Shown: positions 8,048 to 17,023, numbered from the stretch's first letter. The stretch is DNA of 64,000 bases from Longimicrobium sp. (GCA_036389135.1 DASVQP010000124.1:1-64000), one strand, 5' to 3'. The notes: generated by a model from the sequence alone, not told the origin. Translations and numbers: made by a program.

Positions 8048-9046
8048 ATGCGAAAATGCACATTTTGCAAAGCGGCGCACCTCGGAACGCCGAGCACCTG
8101 TTCGGAGTGCGGGCAATCCATACCTTCCACGACCCCGCTGTACAAGGCGACGGCCATTGCCTGTTTCGTGCTCACGGGACTCACCGTCGCCATCAATGCT
8201 GAACCCGCTCCTGACCCTGCGTTTGCGTTCGGTGGCGCACTCGGTGGTACTTTCGTCTTCACGGTTTTCGCGATGCTGTTGTTCGGTTGGACCCGGCGCT
8301 CACGGCGCTATGTGCCGTTCGCAACGCTCGTGCTCGCGGCGGTCGTATCCGCCAGCGAAACAGCGCGGCGAGCCGAGGAGGAACGAGCAGACGTAGACCG
8401 CAGGTTCATGGCGATGTTCACCGGAGGAGTGGCGGAGTTCGCCGCCGGCGACACGGTGCCCCCGGACTCTCCCGATGCCAAGCTTGCCTGGGCTGTGCAG
8501 CGTACGCTCAGTGAGATGTCGCGAACCATCCGGAATCCCCGGCAACTCGGCGTGGAGGTCGACACGATTCCGCCGAGCGCGTGGCTTACCCCGGAGTACG
8601 TGGCCACGGCGGACGCACACCCGGAAGTGGAACGCCACTTTCGGGGCTACATGGCGTACACCCAGCGAGCGAACGAATACCTGGGGAGAGATGTTCTCGG
8701 CATCTTGCAACGGAATCTGCGCGAGGCCGGGGTTCCACGCTCGGCCAGCGCAAGCGTGGTCCGGGGCTTCCGGCAGGCGTACACCTCTCACAATCAACTT
8801 CCCGTCTTATCGCGTGCGGCTGGAACGGCGGTTGAGGTGCATCAACTGCTCGCGTCAGCAGCACCGAGGATCAAGGTGGACCCGAACTCGGGAGAGGCGA
8901 CGTTTGAGAATCGCGCAGACTATGAGCGGTTCCGGGAGCTCGCCGCGCTGTACGACGCACGCAACGATTCGGCGAGTCGCATCGTCGCGGAAAATGGGGC
9001 AAGCATCCGTGCACAATTTGGCTCTGCCAGCGGAGCGAATCGTTGA
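8048..9046 (+). CDS. Zinc-ribbon membrane protein
   Basis: A 332-residue protein beginning with a four-cysteine zinc ribbon (Cys4, Cys7, Cys18, Cys21). Two or three hydrophobic segments follow between about residues 32 and 105, then a soluble alpha-helical C-terminal region of about 220 residues. A strong AGGAGAGGGG ribosome site precedes the ATG, and a sigma-70-like promoter lies upstream. The gene is visibly less GC-rich than its neighbours, so it may be a recent acquisition. The C-terminal region is not recognised; function unknown. Confidence 0.75.
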   Translation: MRKCTFCKAAHLGTPSTCSECGQSIPSTTPLYKATAIACFVLTGLTVAINAEPAPDPAFAFGGALGGTFVFTVFAMLLFGWTRRSRRYVPFATLVLAAVVSASETARRAEEERADVDRRFMAMFTGGVAEFAAGDTVPPDSPDAKLAWAVQRTLSEMSRTIRNPRQLGVEVDTIPPSAWLTPEYVATADAHPEVERHFRGYMAYTQRANEYLGRDVLGILQRNLREAGVPRSASASVVRGFRQAYTSHNQLPVLSRAAGTAVEVHQLLASAAPRIKVDPNSGEATFENRADYERFRELAALYDARNDSASRIVAENGASIRAQFGSASGANR

Positions 9047-9088
9047 CTGGGGGCTAACTTCCTGCTGAGGGGTGCGTGACATCCGCTC

Positions 9089-9982
9089 TCACCCGAACAG
9101 CGCCACCAGCGTCGCGCCGCAGCTGATCAGGAGCGCGCCCGCCAGCCGCGTGCGCGCCGCCGCGCGCTCGCGGAGGAGCACGATCCCCAGCACGGTCGCG
9201 AACAGGATTCCGGTGGAGGTGATGGCGATGACGTAGCCCGTCTGCGTTGCGCGGAAGGCGAGGTGGAGGGCGGCCTGCTGCAGCGCGAAACAGCATCCCG
9301 CGAGCACCACGAACCGCCCCCACGGCGTCCCCGCCGCGGGGAGGCCGATCCCCGCCGGCGCCTTCCACGCCATCCAGGGGAGGAGCGCCGCCAGCGCCAG
9401 GGCCGTGCCGAGCGCCAGCGTGGCGGCCCACGGAAAGGGCCCGACCGCGTCGATCCCCATCTTGTGCACCAGCGTCGCCAGGCTCCACGAGCACGCCGAC
9501 GCTACGGCGAACCAGCTCGCCCGCTCCCGGGCCAGCGCCCGCAGCGGCTGGAGCAACGACGCCCCCGGCGCGAGCCCCACGCAGTACACCCCCACCGTCA
9601 CCAGCGCGACGCCGAGCCCCGCTTCGCGCGTGGGCACCTCGTCCAGGAAGACGACCCCGCCCGCCATCACCAGCGGCGGAAGCAGCCCGAGCAGCGGCTG
9701 CACCAGCGACAGGTCGCCCGCGCGCAGGGCGAGCGTGAGGAAGATCGTGCCCAGCACCTCCGGAACCAGCACCATCCCCGCCGCGCGCCAGTAGGCGGGC
9801 GACAGCTCAGGCCACACCCCCAGCGCCGCCACGAGCCCCAGCAGGATCATCCCCGCCACCAGTCGCGCCGACACCGTGGTCACGATGGCGCCGCCGTGCC
9901 CCACGGCGCGCTTCAGCGAGAAACTCGTCCCCGCCGAACAGCACGCGGACATCAATGCAAGGAAAACCCACATCTGCGTCAT
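9089..9982 (-). CDS. EamA/DMT-family permease
   Basis: A 297-residue, very hydrophobic protein with about ten membrane segments in two repeats, as in the EamA (drug/metabolite transporter) superfamily. Typical features are the N-terminal SAGTSFSLKRAV segment, PLLGLLPPLVMAGGVVFLDE at the end of the first repeat and a matching TGILFATVLGIVLLRE in the second. Family members export metabolites or drugs. It lies downstream of the TetR and MFS genes on the same strand, but a 93-bp palindromic repeat separates it from them, so co-transcription is doubtful. The substrate is unknown. Confidence 0.85.
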   Translation of the reverse strand: MTQMWVFLALMSACCSAGTSFSLKRAVGHGGAIVTTVSARLVAGMILLGLVAALGVWPELSPAYWRAAGMVLVPEVLGTIFLTLALRAGDLSLVQPLLGLLPPLVMAGGVVFLDEVPTREAGLGVALVTVGVYCVGLAPGASLLQPLRALARERASWFAVASACSWSLATLVHKMGIDAVGPFPWAATLALGTALALAALLPWMAWKAPAGIGLPAAGTPWGRFVVLAGCCFALQQAALHLAFRATQTGYVIAITSTGILFATVLGIVLLRERAAARTRLAGALLISCGATLVALFG

Positions 9983-9996
9983 CCCGAAACGGCAAT

Positions 9997-10089
9997 CTCA
10001 CACAGAGCCACGGAGGGAACAGCATGTACGCGGAGGGTCACCAGGACCTCTCTTCCGTTCTTGCAGTCTCCTCTGTGGCTCTGTGTGAG
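9997..10089. repeat. Palindromic dispersed repeat, family A copy 1
   Basis: The ends are perfect 11-bp inverted repeats, CTCACACAGAG (9997-10007) and CTCTGTGTGAG (10079-10089). The interior is also roughly self-complementary. Related copies are at 17052-17141 and 59437-59525. It sits between the TetR stop and the EamA start. Confidence 0.85.
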
Positions 10090-10106
10090 GCGGCAGTTGC
10101 TGTTCT

Positions 10107-10700
10107 TCACAAAGGAGCCGGCGCGTCCAACGCGGTGCCGTAGAAGGTGAGGAAGCTCTCCACGAGGCGCTCGGCGGACTCCTCCGGCGGGAGCGGCGCG
10201 TGCGCCCACACGTGGTGGATGGCGCCGAGGACGTAGTGCAGGCGCCGCGCCGACTCGTCCGCGGGGAGGTCGGGGCGCGTGGCGGCAAAGGCGGCGCGGA
10301 AAGTCTCCACGAACGGCGCCTGGTGGAGCCGGTACTGCTCCCACACGCGCGGGTCCGTGTCGGCGCGCAGGCGGCTGGCGAGGCGGGCGAAGTGAGGGTG
10401 CCGGAAGCGGAGCTCCAGCGCAGGCACCGCCAGCGCGTACAGCACCCCGGACGCGGTGCGGGGCGCGCGCTCCTCCAGGAGGCGCAGGCGCACGGCGTTC
10501 AGGGGCTCCAGGCGGCGCGCCAGCAGCGCCTCGATCAGCGCCTCGCGCGAGCCGAAGTAGTAGTTGATGGCGGCCACGTTCGCGCCCGCCGCCGCCGTGA
10601 TGGCGCGCACGGAGGTCTCCGCGACGCCATTCTCGGCGAAGAGCCGCTCCGCCGCGTCCAGGAGCGCCTCGCGCGCGCTCTTTCGCGCCTCGCCGCTCAT
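10107..10700 (-). CDS. TetR-family transcriptional regulator
   Basis: A 197-residue protein. Residues about 8-55 are the TetR helix-turn-helix domain (AERLFAENGVAETSVRAI and AAINYYFGSREALIEALL). The rest is the ligand-binding helical domain, whose C-terminus resembles the TetR_C class with FRHPHFARLASRL. The ATG overlaps the stop of the Bcr/CflA exporter (ATGA at 10700-10697), so the two form an operon. It presumably represses that exporter in response to a ligand, possibly through the dyad upstream of the exporter. Confidence 0.92.
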   Translation of the reverse strand: MSGEARKSAREALLDAAERLFAENGVAETSVRAITAAAGANVAAINYYFGSREALIEALLARRLEPLNAVRLRLLEERAPRTASGVLYALAVPALELRFRHPHFARLASRLRADTDPRVWEQYRLHQAPFVETFRAAFAATRPDLPADESARRLHYVLGAIHHVWAHAPLPPEESAERLVESFLTFYGTALDAPAPL

Positions 10701-11932
10701 GCCTCGACGGCCAGCGGCGGGCCTGCCGCCTCGCGCATCGCGTCGCGCGGGCGGGCGCGGGTGGATGCGTGCACCAGGAGCGTCGCCACACCCATCGTAC
10801 CCACCGTGAGCGCGAGTGAGCGGGGCGAGTGGTCGTAGAAGGCGCCCACCACGTATCCCGAGAGCGCCCCGCCCACCGTCTGGAGCGAGCCGATCACCGA
10901 GGACGACACTCCGGCCAGGCGGCCGTGCGGGGCCATGGCGGCGGCGGTGGCGTTGGGCTGCACCAGCCCCATCCCCAGCATGTACAGCATCATCGGCCCC
11001 AGCACCCCCGGAAGCCCGCCGAGCCCCAGCGAAGCCAGCGCCGCGATCGTCACCCCCGCCCCGAACACCAGCAGCACGCCGATGCGCAGGAGGCGCGCGG
11101 ATTCCATGCGCGTCACCAGGATGCGGTTGAGGGTGGCGCCCGCCAGCAGCGCCCCAGCCGGCAGGGCGAAGAGGAGGCCGAAGAGCTCGCGCGGAACCCC
11201 GAACGCGTCGATGAGCACGAAGGGCGAGCCGCTGATGTACGCGAACATCCCCGCGTACGAGAAGCAGACCGTCAGCACGTTGCGAAGGCTGGCGCCGTGC
11301 GTCAGCACCGCGCGGTAGCTCTCCAGCAGCGCGGGCGGGCGCTCCGCGTGCGGCCTGCGCGTCTCGGGAAGGAGGCGCCAGCACACCGTCCACAGGATGA
11401 GCCCCGCCGCGGCGAGCACCAGGAAGATGGACTGCCAGCCGGAGAACGCCAGGATGTAGCCGCCCACGGTGGGCGCCACCAGCGGCGCCACGATCATGAC
11501 CTGCGTGATCTGCGAGAGCACTCCGGACGCGTCCCGCTCCTCGAAGCTGTCGCGGACGATGGCGCGCGCCAGGATCGGCCCGACGCTCGCGCCCAGCCCC
11601 TGCACGAAGCGCCCGGCCACCAGCAGCGCCAGCGACGGGCTGGCGGAGCACGCCAGCCCCGCCGCCACGAAGAGTGCCAGCCCCGACAGCAGCACCGGCT
11701 TCCGCCCCACGCGGTCCGAAAGCGGCCCGCAGACGAGCTGCCCGACCGCGAATCCAACCAGGAAGAGGCTGAGCGTGAGCTGCGTCGACCCCACGTCCGC
11801 GCCGAACACCCGCTGGAGCTGGGGCATCGCCGGCAGGCTCATGTCGATGGAGAGCGCCGTGATCCCCGTCAGCCCCGCCAGCATCGCCACCAGCGGGCCG
11901 CGCCCGATCCGTCCCGAAACAACGACCGACAT
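10697..11932 (-). CDS. Bcr/CflA-type MFS drug exporter
   Basis: A 411-residue MFS protein with twelve expected membrane segments. Diagnostic sequences are ALSIDMSLPAMPQLQ at the N-terminus, the loop GPLSDRVGRKPVLLSG and the motif SVGPILARAIVRDSF, all typical of the Bcr/CflA (bicyclomycin/chloramphenicol) exporter group. It acts in the inner membrane as a proton antiporter. The gene is first in a two-gene unit with an overlapping TetR gene. A TetR-type dyad lies just upstream at 11945-11960. Confidence 0.92.
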   Translation of the reverse strand: MSVVVSGRIGRGPLVAMLAGLTGITALSIDMSLPAMPQLQRVFGADVGSTQLTLSLFLVGFAVGQLVCGPLSDRVGRKPVLLSGLALFVAAGLACSASPSLALLVAGRFVQGLGASVGPILARAIVRDSFEERDASGVLSQITQVMIVAPLVAPTVGGYILAFSGWQSIFLVLAAAGLILWTVCWRLLPETRRPHAERPPALLESYRAVLTHGASLRNVLTVCFSYAGMFAYISGSPFVLIDAFGVPRELFGLLFALPAGALLAGATLNRILVTRMESARLLRIGVLLVFGAGVTIAALASLGLGGLPGVLGPMMLYMLGMGLVQPNATAAAMAPHGRLAGVSSSVIGSLQTVGGALSGYVVGAFYDHSPRSLALTVGTMGVATLLVHASTRARPRDAMREAAGPPLAVEA

Positions 11933-11944
11933 CTATCACCTCGA

Positions 11945-11960
11945 TCAAACAAGCGTTTCA
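11945..11960. promoter_or_regulatory. Candidate TetR operator
   Basis: TCAAAC-AAGC-GTTTCA, a dyad with five of six arm positions paired, lies 13 bp upstream of the exporter start in the divergent gap before the S33 hydrolase. A TetR site here could control the exporter-TetR unit. Inferred only from position. Confidence 0.35.
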
Positions 11961-12100
11961 AACAGGTGCTTTATGATCGCGGGATTGCGTGCGGGTGTCA
12001 ACCGCGTTAGAAACCATCCGGGCTCGGTGCGCGTCCAACAGACGTGCGCGGGCGCCCGCCGCCGGCAACGCTTTGCGCCAACATCTCCCTGGGACCCGTC

Positions 12101-13828
12101 ATGCGCCGAACCGCTCTTGCCGCCGTGTTCGCCTTCGCGGCTCCGCTGTCCGCGCAGACCAACGACCTCCGCGTGGAGCCGTGCGACGTGCCGGGCGCGG
12201 GGGCGGCGCGCTGCGGCACGCTGCAGGTGTGGGAGAACCGGGCGGCGCGCAGCGGGCGCAAGATCCCCATCCGCTTCATCGTGCTCCCCGCGACCGGTGC
12301 GGCCACCAGGGACCCGGTCGTGCCCATCGCCGGCGGGCCGGGGCAGGCGACCAGGGACCTGGCGGCGCGCGTGGCGGACGAGCTGCGCGAACTGAGGGAC
12401 ACGCGCGACATCCTCCTGGTGGACGCGCGCGGCACCGGCGGCTCCAACAAGCTCCGGTGCTCCCTTTACGGCCCCTCCCTCGCCGAGTACCTGGGCGACT
12501 TCTACCCCGCCGACCGAGTGCGCCGCTGCGCCGCGGAGTGGAGCGGAAAGGCGGATCTGGGCGCGTACACCACCGACAACATGGCGGAGGACCTGGACGA
12601 GCTGCGGGCCGCGCTGCGGTACGAGCGGCTGAACCTGTACGGCACCTCGTACGGCACGCGCGCCGCGCTCGTGTACATGCGCAGGTACCCGCGGCGCGTC
12701 CGCGCCAGCATCCTGCACGGCGTGGTGCCCACCGGCTCCCGCATGCCGAGCCACATCGCCGCCGACGCGCAACGCGCCATCGACGGGGTACTGGGCGAGT
12801 GCGAGCGCGACGCCGCGTGCAACGCGGCTTATCCGGATCTCAAGAACAAGCTGCGCACCGTGGTGGAGCGGCTCGCCCGCGAACCCGTCGAGGTCACCGT
12901 CAGCGACCCCCGGAGCGGCGAGCCTGTGAGGCTCACCCTCACCCGCAACCTCTTTTCCGAGGGGCTGCGCTACATGACCTACGTCGCCAGCGCGGCGTCG
13001 CTCGTCCCCGCCGTGATCCACCAGGCCAGCCGCGGCGACTTCGGGCCCGCGGCCGAGCAGGCGCTCTTCGGCCGGCGCTTCATCATCGACGAAGGAAGCC
13101 ACGGCCTCTACCTATCCGTCACCTGCGCCGAGGACCTCCCCTTCTTCGAGGAGGCTGAGGCGGTGAGGGAGGCGCAGGCAACGTTTCTGGGCGACTATCG
13201 CGTCAGGAACCAGAAGGCGGCGTGCGCGGCGTGGCCGGTACGTCCCGTGGAGCGCTCGTACCTGGAGCCGGTCCGCTCCGACGTACCCGTCCTGGCGCTG
13301 ACGGGCCAGTGGGACCCGGCCACCCCGCCCGCGCAGGGCGACGAGGCGATCCGCAATCTCCCCAACGGCCGCCACATCGTCGTCCCCAGCGCGGGGCACG
13401 GCTTCGATGGGCTGCAGGGCACCAGGGGCTGCCTGGGGCCGCTCCTGGTGGCCTTCATCCGCACGGCGGACGCAAAGGGGCTGGATGCGTCGTGCGTCGC
13501 CTCCATCCGCCGCCCGCCCTTTCCGGTGCGCGCGCTGGCCACCACGCCCATCGCCATGCCGCCGGCGGAGCTGGAACGATTCACCGGCGCCTATACGGGA
13601 GAGCACGGCCTCCGGATGGAGATGAGGGTGCGCGACGGGCAGCTCCGCGCCTTCTTCCCCGGGCGAGAAACCGGGATGGTCGCGGTCGGCGCCGCAACCT
13701 TTCGCTTGCTGGGAGTGCCGCACCGGTCATTCACCTTCCATCGCGACGGCGGCGCGGTGACGGGCTTCACCCTGGAGGAGGGAGGCGGCCCACCGCAGCG
13801 GTTCACCCGGACCGGATCGGCCAATTGA
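12101..13828 (+). CDS. S33-like alpha/beta hydrolase (tripeptidyl aminopeptidase type)
   Basis: A 575-residue secreted protein with the signal peptide MRRTALAAVFAFAAPLSAQ. The hydrolase domain shows GGPGQATRDL (HGGPG-like oxyanion motif), the nucleophile elbow GTSYGTRA, the acid in GQWDPATPP and the histidine in SAGHGFDG. These fit the SCO7095/TAP-like S33 family that cleaves short peptides from the N-terminus or acts as an esterase. About 100 extra C-terminal residues (FTGAYTGEHGLRMEMRVRDG) resemble the small beta domain often attached to serine beta-lactamase-like proteins. The substrate is not known. Confidence 0.88.
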   Translation: MRRTALAAVFAFAAPLSAQTNDLRVEPCDVPGAGAARCGTLQVWENRAARSGRKIPIRFIVLPATGAATRDPVVPIAGGPGQATRDLAARVADELRELRDTRDILLVDARGTGGSNKLRCSLYGPSLAEYLGDFYPADRVRRCAAEWSGKADLGAYTTDNMAEDLDELRAALRYERLNLYGTSYGTRAALVYMRRYPRRVRASILHGVVPTGSRMPSHIAADAQRAIDGVLGECERDAACNAAYPDLKNKLRTVVERLAREPVEVTVSDPRSGEPVRLTLTRNLFSEGLRYMTYVASAASLVPAVIHQASRGDFGPAAEQALFGRRFIIDEGSHGLYLSVTCAEDLPFFEEAEAVREAQATFLGDYRVRNQKAACAAWPVRPVERSYLEPVRSDVPVLALTGQWDPATPPAQGDEAIRNLPNGRHIVVPSAGHGFDGLQGTRGCLGPLLVAFIRTADAKGLDASCVASIRRPPFPVRALATTPIAMPPAELERFTGAYTGEHGLRMEMRVRDGQLRAFFPGRETGMVAVGAATFRLLGVPHRSFTFHRDGGAVTGFTLEEGGGPPQRFTRTGSAN

Positions 13829-13990
13829 TGGGGAGCGGGATGCCTGTAGCCGCAACACTCTTGCGCCCGGCCGGTCGCGGTCGCATTTGTATCAGAGTCG
13901 CCACCAAACGTTTTTTCCCGGGCACGGGCCGGAGGCCGCACTCCGCACCCGGGCGTCCGCGGTCCAGACCACGCCACACCAGAGCGTTCG

Positions 13991-14209
13991 ATGAGCCAGG
14001 ACCGCAAGGACTCCACGATCTACCGGTTGCTCGTCAACGGCGGCGGCCAGTACTCCATCGTTCCGGTCAATGGCGCCGTCCCGGCGGGGTGGCGCGACGT
14101 GGGGAAGGCGGGGCACAAGGACGAGTGCCTGGCGTACATCGACCGCGCGTGGCCGGAGATGCGCCCCCGGCGCGGGCGCGTAGCCATGCACGCCCAGGGG
14201 CTCCGGTAA
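13991..14209 (+). CDS. MbtH-family protein
   Basis: A 72-residue protein with the MbtH pattern: QYSIVPVNGAVPAGWRDVGK, then KDECLAYIDRAW and PEMRP. MbtH proteins bind and activate adenylation domains of non-ribosomal peptide synthetases. It is followed 18 bp later by a phosphopantetheinyl transferase gene, the second accessory factor of such synthetases. No NRPS gene is present within the window, so the pair must serve a cluster elsewhere or be a remnant. The upstream gap 13829-13990 shows no gene. Confidence 0.93.
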   Translation: MSQDRKDSTIYRLLVNGGGQYSIVPVNGAVPAGWRDVGKAGHKDECLAYIDRAWPEMRPRRGRVAMHAQGLR

Positions 14210-14227
14210 TCGCCGGTTCCACCGCGT

Positions 14228-14980
14228 TTGGCTGATCCCGTCTGGGCGGCGCCCCCCGCCGCCCTCGCCCTGCACCCGCACGACGTGCACGTGTGGCGCG
14301 TGCGGCTCGACCTAACGCCTCACCTTCTCTCGAAGCTCTCCGCCGCCCTCGACGCCGACGAACAGGCGCGTGCGGCTCGCTTCCGTTTCGACATCCACCG
14401 CACGCGGTTCACGGCGGGGCGCGCCATCCTGCGCCACCTCCTGGCGCGCTACCTGGAGATCCGCCCGGACGAGATGGTCTTCCGCTACTCCGCGCACGGC
14501 AAGCCGTCGCTGGACGGGAGCGCGGCCGACTCGGGGTTGCGCTTCAACTTCTCCAACGCCGGCGGTATGGGGCTCGCCGCATTCGCCCTCGGCCGCGAGG
14601 TGGGGGTGGACCTGGAGGAGCTGGTGCGGGTGGCGGACTTCGCGTCGATCGCGGAGCGCTTCTTCTCCCCCGCCGAGAACGAGGCGCTGCTCGCCTTGCC
14701 GCCGAAATCGCGAGATGCGGCGTTCTTCACCTGCTGGACGCGCAAGGAAGCGTACATCAAGGCGGTGGGCGAGGGGCTCTCCATTCCGCTCGACTCCTTT
14801 GACGTCACCCTGGCGCCCGGCGACCCGCCCCGCCTGCTCGCCACGCGCGGCGAGCCCGGCGGCGAGCTCCGGTGGAGCCTCCACGAGCTCCATCCCGGCC
14901 CCGGCTTCGTGGGCGCGCTGGCGGTGGAAGCTCCCGCGCCGGCGGTGCACTGGTTCGATTGGGAGCCTCCCGCCGCGTAG
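14228..14980 (+). CDS. Sfp-type 4'-phosphopantetheinyl transferase
   Basis: About 250 residues. The two magnesium-binding signatures are present: GVDLE with Asp128/Glu130, and WTRKEAYIK at 170-178, with FNFSN near 107 for substrate binding. The enzyme moves phosphopantetheine from CoA to carrier-protein serines of NRPS, PKS or fatty-acid systems. The start is the TTG at 14228; an internal GTG near residue 20 is an alternative. It forms a unit with the MbtH gene 18 bp upstream. Its target synthetase is outside the window. Confidence 0.93.
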   Translation: MADPVWAAPPAALALHPHDVHVWRVRLDLTPHLLSKLSAALDADEQARAARFRFDIHRTRFTAGRAILRHLLARYLEIRPDEMVFRYSAHGKPSLDGSAADSGLRFNFSNAGGMGLAAFALGREVGVDLEELVRVADFASIAERFFSPAENEALLALPPKSRDAAFFTCWTRKEAYIKAVGEGLSIPLDSFDVTLAPGDPPRLLATRGEPGGELRWSLHELHPGPGFVGALAVEAPAPAVHWFDWEPPAA

Positions 14981-15060
14981 TTCGACACGTAGGCATGCAC
15001 GAGGAGGGGCGGCGCGCTATGTTGGGGCGTCGGCCAATTCCCCTTCATCCGAGCACGCTG

Positions 15061-15621
15061 ATGACGAGACCTGCCTTCACCCGGCGCTGGTTCGTGGGCG
15101 CCGCCCTCCTCGCGCTCGCGGGCTGTGCGCCGGGCGCGAGCGTCCCCGCGCCCGCCGCCGAGCGCGCGACCACCGTGTTCGTGGTGCGCCACGCCGAGCG
15201 CGCGGCCGAGCCCGCCGCCGATCCGGGGCTGACCCCCGCGGGGCAGGCGCGCGCCGAAGCGCTCCCGCAGGCCGTGCGCGATGCGGGCCGCGTGACCGCC
15301 ATCTACAGCACGCAGCTCCGCCGCACCCAGGCGACCGCGGCGCCGCTCGCCGCCGCCATGGGCATCGCCGTAACGACCCGCCCCGCCAGCGCCGCCAACT
15401 CCGCCACCTACGCGCAGGACCTGGCCCGCGAGATCCTCTCCCGCCACGCGGGCCAGACGGTGGTGGTGGTCGGCCACAGCAACACGGTGCCCGCCATCGT
15501 GGCGGCGCTGAGCGGCGGCCCCGCCCCCGCCCTCACCGAAGCCGACTACGGCGACCTCTTCCGCGTCACCATCCCGCGGACCGGCGCGCCGCGCGTGGAG
15601 CGGGGCCGCTTCGGGCCGTAG
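15061..15621 (+). CDS. Histidine phosphatase-family lipoprotein
   Basis: A 186-residue protein with a twin-arginine-like signal (TRRWFVGAALLALAGC) ending in a lipobox. The phosphatase core has the RHAE catalytic motif (VVRHAERAAE), the Arg pair in YSTQLRRTQATA and the second catalytic histidine in VVGHSNTVP. It is of the short SixA-like size. The substrate is unknown; an exported phosphoryl-protein or sugar-phosphate phosphatase is possible. A repeat-rich gap follows it. Confidence 0.9.
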   Translation: MTRPAFTRRWFVGAALLALAGCAPGASVPAPAAERATTVFVVRHAERAAEPAADPGLTPAGQARAEALPQAVRDAGRVTAIYSTQLRRTQATAAPLAAAMGIAVTTRPASAANSATYAQDLAREILSRHAGQTVVVVGHSNTVPAIVAALSGGPAPALTEADYGDLFRVTIPRTGAPRVERGRFGP

Positions 15622-15967
15622 GGCGCGGGCCCCCTCCCCGCTCGTGAACTCGCTGCCCCTCCCCCAATAACTACCTGGGGGAGGGGCGTTTGCGTCGATC
15701 CGTGCGGTGCTTCAATGGCGGCTGCACGCACGGATCCCGTAGGGGCGCGATTCATCGCGCCCGTGCCCGGCGCCGCATCGCCGCCCGCTCCCGGCGCAAT
15801 ATCCGTGGGGACGGACCTGCGTGTCCGCCCTCGCCCAGCATGACTCGACGCCCGCCTCACGCATCGATCCTGTAGGGGCCGCCCCACGTGGCTGCCCGTG
15901 CCCCGTGCACGCGCCGTGGCCGCCTTCCAAAATCAAACGGCCTGCTCGAAAATCCACCCGCCGTCGT
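15622..15967. repeat. Repeat-filled gap (families C and D)
   Basis: This 346-bp gap holds no gene. It contains a perfect 11-bp-arm hairpin at 15656-15686 (CCCCTCCCCCA, loop ATAACTACC, TGGGGGAGGGG). Two GTAGGGGC-type units follow at about 15739-15774 and 15868-15903. Similar units recur at 38.9, 40.1, 48.0 and 51.1 kb. The 15656 hairpin exists in exactly inverted form at 48059-48089. Confidence 0.75.
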
Positions 15968-17023
15968 TCAATCCGTCACGAACCTGTAGATCGTGCGCGA
16001 GGTGTAGCGTTCGCCCGGGCGCAGGATGACGGGGGGGAAGGCGGGGTGGTTGGGAGAGTCGGGGAAGTGCTGCGGCTCCAGGCAGAGCCCGCAGCGGTGG
16101 GCGTAGCGCACGCCGTTCTTGCCGCGTGCGCCGCCGTCCAGGAAGTTGCCGGAGTAAAACTGGATCCCCGGCTCCGTGGTGTGCACCTCCAGCGTGCGGC
16201 CGCTGGCGGGGTCGTGCACGCGCGCGGCCAGCGAGGGCCCAGCGCCGTTGCGGCGGAGCACGAAGTTGTGGTCGTAGCCGCCCGCGTGCGCCAGCTGCGC
16301 GTCGCCGTCGTCGATGCGCGCGCCGATGGGGGCGGGGCGGCGGAAGTCGAACGCGGTGCCCTCCACCGGCCTCAGCTCGCCGGTGGGGATCAGCGTGGCG
16401 TCCACCGGGGTGATGAAGTCGGCCTCCACCTGCAGCTCGTGGGAGAGGATGTCGCGTGTGGGGTCGCCGGTCAGGTTGAAGTAGGAGTGCTGCGTCAGGT
16501 TCACCGGAGTGGGGCGCTCCGCGGTCGCGGCATAGTCCACCACCAGCTCGTTGGCGTCGGTCAGGCGGTAGGTGACGCGGGCGTGGAGCGCGCCCGGGTA
16601 GCCCTGTTCGCCGTCCGCGCTGGAGTGGGCGAGGGTGAGGGCGCCATCCGCCTGCTCGGCCTTCCAGAGCACCTTGTGGAAGCCGCGCCGCCCGCCGTGG
16701 AGGTGGTTGGAGCCGTTGTTCACGTCCAGCGCGTGCTCGACGCCGTCCAGCGAGAAGCGTCCGTCACGGATGCGGTTGGCGTAGCGCCCGATCAGCGATC
16801 CGAAGTACGCGTCGTCGGCGAGGTAGCCCTCCAGCGAGTCGTAGCCCAGCACCACGTCTTCCACCCGCCCCACGCGGTCCGGCACGCGTAGCGAGACGAT
16901 CGCCCCGCCGAAGGCGATCACCCGCGCCTCCATCCCGCCGGAGCTTCGCAGCGTGAACGCCTCCACCGGCTCTCCGCCGGGGAGCCTCCCGAAAACCGAG
17001 CCCCCGCCGATCTCCGCACTCAC
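15968..17023 (-). CDS. galM: Aldose 1-epimerase (galactose mutarotase)
   Basis: A 351-residue protein. The start is GTG 17023, with GGAGG eight bases upstream; an upstream extension would run into a dispersed repeat. Conserved GalM features include GGAIVSLRVPDR, GRYANRIRDGRFSLDG, the catalytic-histidine stretch NNGSNHLHGG, LTQHSYFNLTGD and the C-terminal GLCLEPQHFPDSPNHPAFP with the catalytic glutamate. It interconverts alpha and beta anomers of aldoses such as galactose, arabinose or glucose. It is the last gene of the SusC-SusD-GH43-galM unit, downstream of a family A repeat. Confidence 0.95.
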   Translation of the reverse strand: MSAEIGGGSVFGRLPGGEPVEAFTLRSSGGMEARVIAFGGAIVSLRVPDRVGRVEDVVLGYDSLEGYLADDAYFGSLIGRYANRIRDGRFSLDGVEHALDVNNGSNHLHGGRRGFHKVLWKAEQADGALTLAHSSADGEQGYPGALHARVTYRLTDANELVVDYAATAERPTPVNLTQHSYFNLTGDPTRDILSHELQVEADFITPVDATLIPTGELRPVEGTAFDFRRPAPIGARIDDGDAQLAHAGGYDHNFVLRRNGAGPSLAARVHDPASGRTLEVHTTEPGIQFYSGNFLDGGARGKNGVRYAHRCGLCLEPQHFPDSPNHPAFPPVILRPGERYTSRTIYRFVTD

